Assembly: GCA_030635865.1 (NCBI GenBank)
Contig: DAOVYA010000009.1
Coordinates: 1 to 15,755 of the forward strand
Length of the DNA stretch: 15,755 nucleotides
Reading direction: 5' to 3'
Origin: Gammaproteobacteria bacterium
GTDB lineage: Bacteria; Pseudomonadota; Gammaproteobacteria; UBA9214
Position numbers and translations under genes: made by a program. Each line of letters opens with the position of its first letter. The stretch's first letter is position 1. Positions 13,094-15,755 of the stretch are shown here, piece by piece. The notes beneath the pieces were generated by a model. The model did not search any database and was not told where the DNA came from. It was given only the letters and a program-made list of their open reading frames with translations.

Positions 13094-14920
13094 ATGACCG
13101 GGCGTCCGGCTTCATTCGATGCGAAGGAGTTTCTGAAAACGCTGACATCACGCCCCGGTATTTACCGTATGCTGGGCCGCGACAGAACCGTGTTGTACGT
13201 CGGCAAGGCAGGCAACCTGAAGAAGCGTGTCAGCAGCTATTTCAGAAAAAGTGGCCTGAGCGCCAGGATCCGTGCACTGGTCGAGCAGATTGAGGACATG
13301 GAAATCACGGTAACCCACACGGAAGGGGAGGCGCTGTTACTGGAAAGCAACCTTATCAAGCAGTACAGGCCGCGGTATAACGTTCTTTTGCGGGATGACA
13401 AGAGTTACCCCTATATCTACCTGTCGGACGACCAAGACTATCCCCGGCTGACCCTGCATCGTGGCGCGCGGCGTCGAAAAGGACGCTATTTCGGTCCGTA
13501 TCCAAGCGCCGGTGCAGTGCGCGCCAGTTTACACATGCTGCAGAAACTGTTCAGGGTTCGCCAGTGCGAAGACAGTTTCTTTGCCAATCGCAGCCGTCCA
13601 TGCCTGCAATACCAGATCAAGCGCTGTACGGCGCCCTGTGTCGGCCTCGTCAGTCCTGAAGAATACGCAGAAGATGTAAGGCGTACGGTGCTGTTCCTCG
13701 AAGGCAAGAGCAGTCAGGTGGTTGATGATCTCGTGGAATCCATGGAGGAAGCATCCGGTCGGCAGGATTATGAGCAGGCCGCTGCTTGCCGCGACCAGAT
13801 TGCAAGTCTGCACCGGGTGCTGGAAAAACAATATATCAGCAAGGAGAAAGGCGATCTGGATATTATTGCCTGCGTGGCACGCAAGGGGTGTGCCTGTGTA
13901 CAGGTGTTTTTTATACGCGGCGGGCGAAATCTCGGGAATGCAGTGTTCTTTCCAAAAGTACCCCTGCACTCGGATCATGCTACCGTGCTGTCTGCCTTTA
14001 TTCCGCAATATTACCTGGGCAAGGACGTTCCGGCTGAATTGTTGTCTAGCCATGCGCCGGAAGATAGCAGCTTGATCGAGAGCGTTTTGAGTGAACATGC
14101 CGGTCACAAGGTCGTGCTGCGATCCAATGTGCGCGGTGACCGCGCGCGCTGGGTAAAAATGGCGCAGGAAAACGCCGAGCTTGCCCTGAATGCCTTTCTG
14201 AATACCCGGCAAGGCTACGCGGGACGCTTGAGAGAGTTGATGGCAGCTGTTGGCCTGGATGAACTGCCGGAGCGAATAGAATGTTTTGATATCAGCCACA
14301 CCAGTGGCGAGTCCACCGTTGCTTCCTGTGTTGTCTTTGGCATGGAAGGCCCCTTAAAATCTGACTACCGCCGGTTTAATATCAGGGACATCCAGCCGGG
14401 CGATGACTATGGCGCAATGGAGCAGGCGCTAACACGGCGTTATACTCGGCTCAGGAAAGGGGAAGGCAAGTTGCCGGACCTGCTGTTGATTGATGGTGGC
14501 AAGGGCCAGGTGAGCGCGGCCCGCAAGGCGCTGGAGGAACTGCAAATCACGGACGTGCGAATAATCGGTGTTGCCAAGGGGCCGGGGAGAAAGCCGGGTC
14601 TTGAAACACTGCACATCCCGGGCCGTTCTAATGTGCTGGCACTGTCGGCTGATTCGCCGGCACTCCACCTGATACAACAGGTGCGGGACGAGGCGCACCG
14701 TTTTGCAATTACCGGCCACCGCGCAAGGCGCGCTAAATCCAGGAATACCTCGCCACTGGAGCAGATACCGGGCGTGGGTCCGAAGCGACGTCAGCAATTA
14801 TTGCAACAGCTGGGTGGATTGAGAGAAGTTGCCAGGGCAGGGGTTGAAGACCTGTCGATGGTCAAGGGGATCAATCGCACACTGGCGCAACAGATTTATG
14901 AGGCCTTTCATGGTGATTAG
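13094..14920 (+). CDS. uvrC: UvrABC system protein C (excinuclease subunit)
   Basis: This 608-residue subunit makes both incisions in nucleotide excision repair after UvrA/UvrB recognise damage. The N-terminal GIY-YIG nuclease domain (about 20-98) has PGIYRML (21-27) and LYVGKAGNLKKRVSSYF (34-50), giving the 3' cut. A UVR motif (about 205-240, DLVESMEEASGRQDYEQAAA) binds UvrB. The C-terminal RNase-H-like nuclease (about 390-540) starts IECFDISHTSGESTVASCVV and includes LLIDGGKGQ, giving the 5' cut. Tandem helix-hairpin-helix motifs (about 554-606, IPGVGPKRRQQLL and MVKGINRTLAQQIY) bind DNA. ATG 13094 with GAGGT eight bases upstream is chosen; TTG 13088 would sit two bases from that site. Length equals the Escherichia coli protein within two residues. 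Confidence 0.98.
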   Translation: MTGRPASFDAKEFLKTLTSRPGIYRMLGRDRTVLYVGKAGNLKKRVSSYFRKSGLSARIRALVEQIEDMEITVTHTEGEALLLESNLIKQYRPRYNVLLRDDKSYPYIYLSDDQDYPRLTLHRGARRRKGRYFGPYPSAGAVRASLHMLQKLFRVRQCEDSFFANRSRPCLQYQIKRCTAPCVGLVSPEEYAEDVRRTVLFLEGKSSQVVDDLVESMEEASGRQDYEQAAACRDQIASLHRVLEKQYISKEKGDLDIIACVARKGCACVQVFFIRGGRNLGNAVFFPKVPLHSDHATVLSAFIPQYYLGKDVPAELLSSHAPEDSSLIESVLSEHAGHKVVLRSNVRGDRARWVKMAQENAELALNAFLNTRQGYAGRLRELMAAVGLDELPERIECFDISHTSGESTVASCVVFGMEGPLKSDYRRFNIRDIQPGDDYGAMEQALTRRYTRLRKGEGKLPDLLLIDGGKGQVSAARKALEELQITDVRIIGVAKGPGRKPGLETLHIPGRSNVLALSADSPALHLIQQVRDEAHRFAITGHRARRAKSRNTSPLEQIPGVGPKRRQQLLQQLGGLREVARAGVEDLSMVKGINRTLAQQIYEAFHGD

Positions 14921-14938
14921 AGTGCCAGGATTTAATAA

Positions 14939-15514
14939 ATGACCTGGACAGTTCCCAATATACTGACCTTGACGCGTATCATTTTGATACCGGTGCTGGT
15001 ATTGGTTTTTTACCTTCCAGGCCAATGGTCCTACCAGCTTAGTGCCGTGATCTTCGGTGTGGCGGCGTTGACCGACTGGCTCGATGGTTATCTTGCCAGG
15101 CGTCTCAGGCAGATGTCTGTGTTTGGTGCATTTCTTGACCCGGTAGCCGACAAGTTGATGGTTGCCGTGGCACTTGTTTTACTGGTCCAGGACAACCCCA
15201 GCCTGTTGTTTGTCATTCCGGCTGCGATCATCATTGGCCGTGAAATTGCGATTTCAGCGCTACGTGAGTGGATGTCGGAAATTGGGGAGCGCACCAGGGT
15301 GGCGGTTTCCGTTATTGGTAAAATAAAGACGATTACCCAGATGGTTGCTATATTATTGTTGTTGTACAAGGTGCCGCTTGGGCCCATGCCCACACATGAT
15401 ATAGGGCTGGTCCTGCTCTATGTTGCCGCAATCCTGACCCTGTGGTCCATGTTCGTTTACTTGCAGGCTGCCTGGCCAATCCTGAGTGGCAATTCAAGCG
15501 CAGATTCCGGGTAA
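14939..15514 (+). CDS. pgsA: CDP-diacylglycerol-glycerol-3-phosphate 3-phosphatidyltransferase
   Basis: This 191-residue inner-membrane enzyme makes phosphatidylglycerophosphate, the first committed step to phosphatidylglycerol and cardiolipin. The CDP-alcohol phosphotransferase motif is complete: Asp46-x-x-Asp49-Gly-x-x-Ala53-Arg54-x8-Gly63-x3-Asp67-x3-Asp71, metal and substrate ligands included. Hydrophobic segments at about 8-25, 31-45, 73-85, 90-105 and 145-180 fit the usual six helices. NILTLTRIILIPVLVL near the start is typical. ATG 14939 has AGGA eight bases upstream. It starts 18 bases after uvrC, the usual gammaproteobacterial order uvrC-pgsA, and the tRNA-Gly promoter begins right behind its stop. 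Confidence 0.97.
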   Translation: MTWTVPNILTLTRIILIPVLVLVFYLPGQWSYQLSAVIFGVAALTDWLDGYLARRLRQMSVFGAFLDPVADKLMVAVALVLLVQDNPSLLFVIPAAIIIGREIAISALREWMSEIGERTRVAVSVIGKIKTITQMVAILLLLYKVPLGPMPTHDIGLVLLYVAAILTLWSMFVYLQAAWPILSGNSSADSG

Positions 15515-15518
15515 GTGC

Positions 15519-15546
15519 TTGACAGGAAAAGTTCTGCCTATAAAAT
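15519..15546 (+). promoter_or_regulatory. Sigma70-like promoter for tRNA-Gly
   Basis: A perfect -35 TTGACA (15519-15524) and -10 TAAAAT (15541-15546) are 16 bases apart, 14 bases before the tRNA. TATAAA (15539-15544) is an alternative, less well-spaced -10. It begins five bases after the pgsA stop. Confidence 0.85.
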
Positions 15547-15560
15547 AATCGGTTACGTCT

Positions 15561-15636
15561 GCGGGAATAGCTCAGCTGGTAGAGCACAACCTTGCCAAGG
15601 TTGGGGTCGCGAGTTCGAATCTCGTTTCCCGCTCCA
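15561..15636 (+). tRNA. glyW: tRNA-Gly (GCC)
   Basis: This is a complete 76-nt tRNA with encoded CCA. The acceptor stem is GCGGGAA (15561-15567) / TTCCCGC (15626-15632), the discriminator is T, and CCA ends at 15636. The anticodon GCC is at 15594-15596 in loop TTGCCAA, and GTTCGAATC marks the T loop. It reads GGC/GGU codons. In Escherichia coli the equivalent glyW lies after pgsA, the same order as here. Confidence 0.98.
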
Positions 15637-15654
15637 AATCATGGTTTGTCAGGG

Positions 15655-15677
15655 CCCCGGTAACCACCGGGGTTTTT
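15655..15677 (+). terminator. Rho-independent terminator-like hairpin between the two tRNA genes
   Basis: A perfect 7-bp stem CCCCGGT (15655-15661) / ACCGGGG (15666-15672) with an AACC loop is followed by TTTTT (15673-15677). It lies 18 bases after the tRNA-Gly CCA end and 31 bases before tRNA-Cys, so it should end, or reduce, transcription of tRNA-Cys from the tRNA-Gly promoter. Confidence 0.85.
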
Positions 15678-15708
15678 GCCATCAGGGTACCTGGCATCGC
15701 ACGCTCAT

Positions 15709-15755
15709 GGCTGAGTGGCAGAGTGGTTATGCAGCGGCCTGCAAAGCCGTGGACA
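15709..15755 (+). tRNA. cysT: tRNA-Cys (GCA), 5' part, cut by the window edge
   Basis: The first 47 nt of a tRNA are present. The acceptor 5' strand is GGCTGAG (15709-15715), the D-arm contains GGTTATGC, and the anticodon stem GCGGC / GCCGT frames the loop CTGCAAA with anticodon GCA at 15741-15743. The sequence GGTTATGCAGCGG...TGCAAA...CCGT closely follows bacterial tRNA-Cys. The variable loop, T arm and 3' end lie beyond the window. Its place behind tRNA-Gly matches the glyW-cysT order of Escherichia coli. Confidence 0.9.

Noticed and set aside
13529..14299. 256-codon open frame antisense to uvrC
   Set aside because: It lies fully inside the strongly supported uvrC, has no family-like motif, and is expected as a shadow of a GC-biased coding frame.

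Overview
The window looks like chromosomal DNA of a sulfur-oxidising gammaproteobacterium. Three things support this. The order gacA/uvrY - uvrC - pgsA - tRNA-Gly(GCC) - tRNA-Cys(GCA) is the conserved gammaproteobacterial arrangement. There is a gene resembling dsrS, a partner of the reverse dissimilatory sulfite reductase system. There is also a cysteine-free DsrC/TusE paralogue (RspA type). All calls come from reading the sequence; no database search was run.

Left part (1-6100) is an accessory-type region of small, mostly separately transcribed genes. In order: an unknown 67-aa protein with a clear terminator; the cysteine-less DsrC-like protein (minus); a small 2OG-Fe(II) oxygenase-like protein (plus); a PKHD-type hydroxylase (minus); an unknown 107-aa protein (plus). 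Next comes a tight three-gene minus-strand operon encoding an unknown 361-aa protein, a second prolyl-hydroxylase-like 2OG-Fe(II) oxygenase and a GNAT acetyltransferase. It is followed by an unknown 183-aa protein (plus) and a 64-aa protein with an RMF-like G-W/G-Y pattern (minus). Three different 2OG-Fe(II) oxygenases thus lie within 3 kb. The gaps carry at least three families of short interspersed inverted repeats. One copy appears to have been split by a 40-nt insertion flanked by a 6-bp direct repeat.

Middle part (6400-9760) is a plus-strand group: a Sel1-repeat protein, DsrS, a monothiol-size glutaredoxin with a CPYC site, and the trifunctional siroheme synthase CysG. Siroheme is the cofactor of sulfite reductases, so dsrS-grxC-cysG is a coherent sulfur-metabolism unit. 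A compound repeat element and a 250-nt leader follow.

Right part (10160-15755) carries a GacA/UvrY response regulator, then two genes inserted into the usual uvrY-uvrC-pgsA order: an NHLRC2-like thioredoxin-fold/NHL-propeller protein that has lost one active-site cysteine, and a type-5 uracil-DNA glycosylase. UvrC, PgsA, tRNA-Gly with its own sigma70-like promoter, a hairpin with a T tract, and a tRNA-Cys cut by the window edge follow. The UDG-UvrC pair puts base-excision and nucleotide-excision repair genes side by side.
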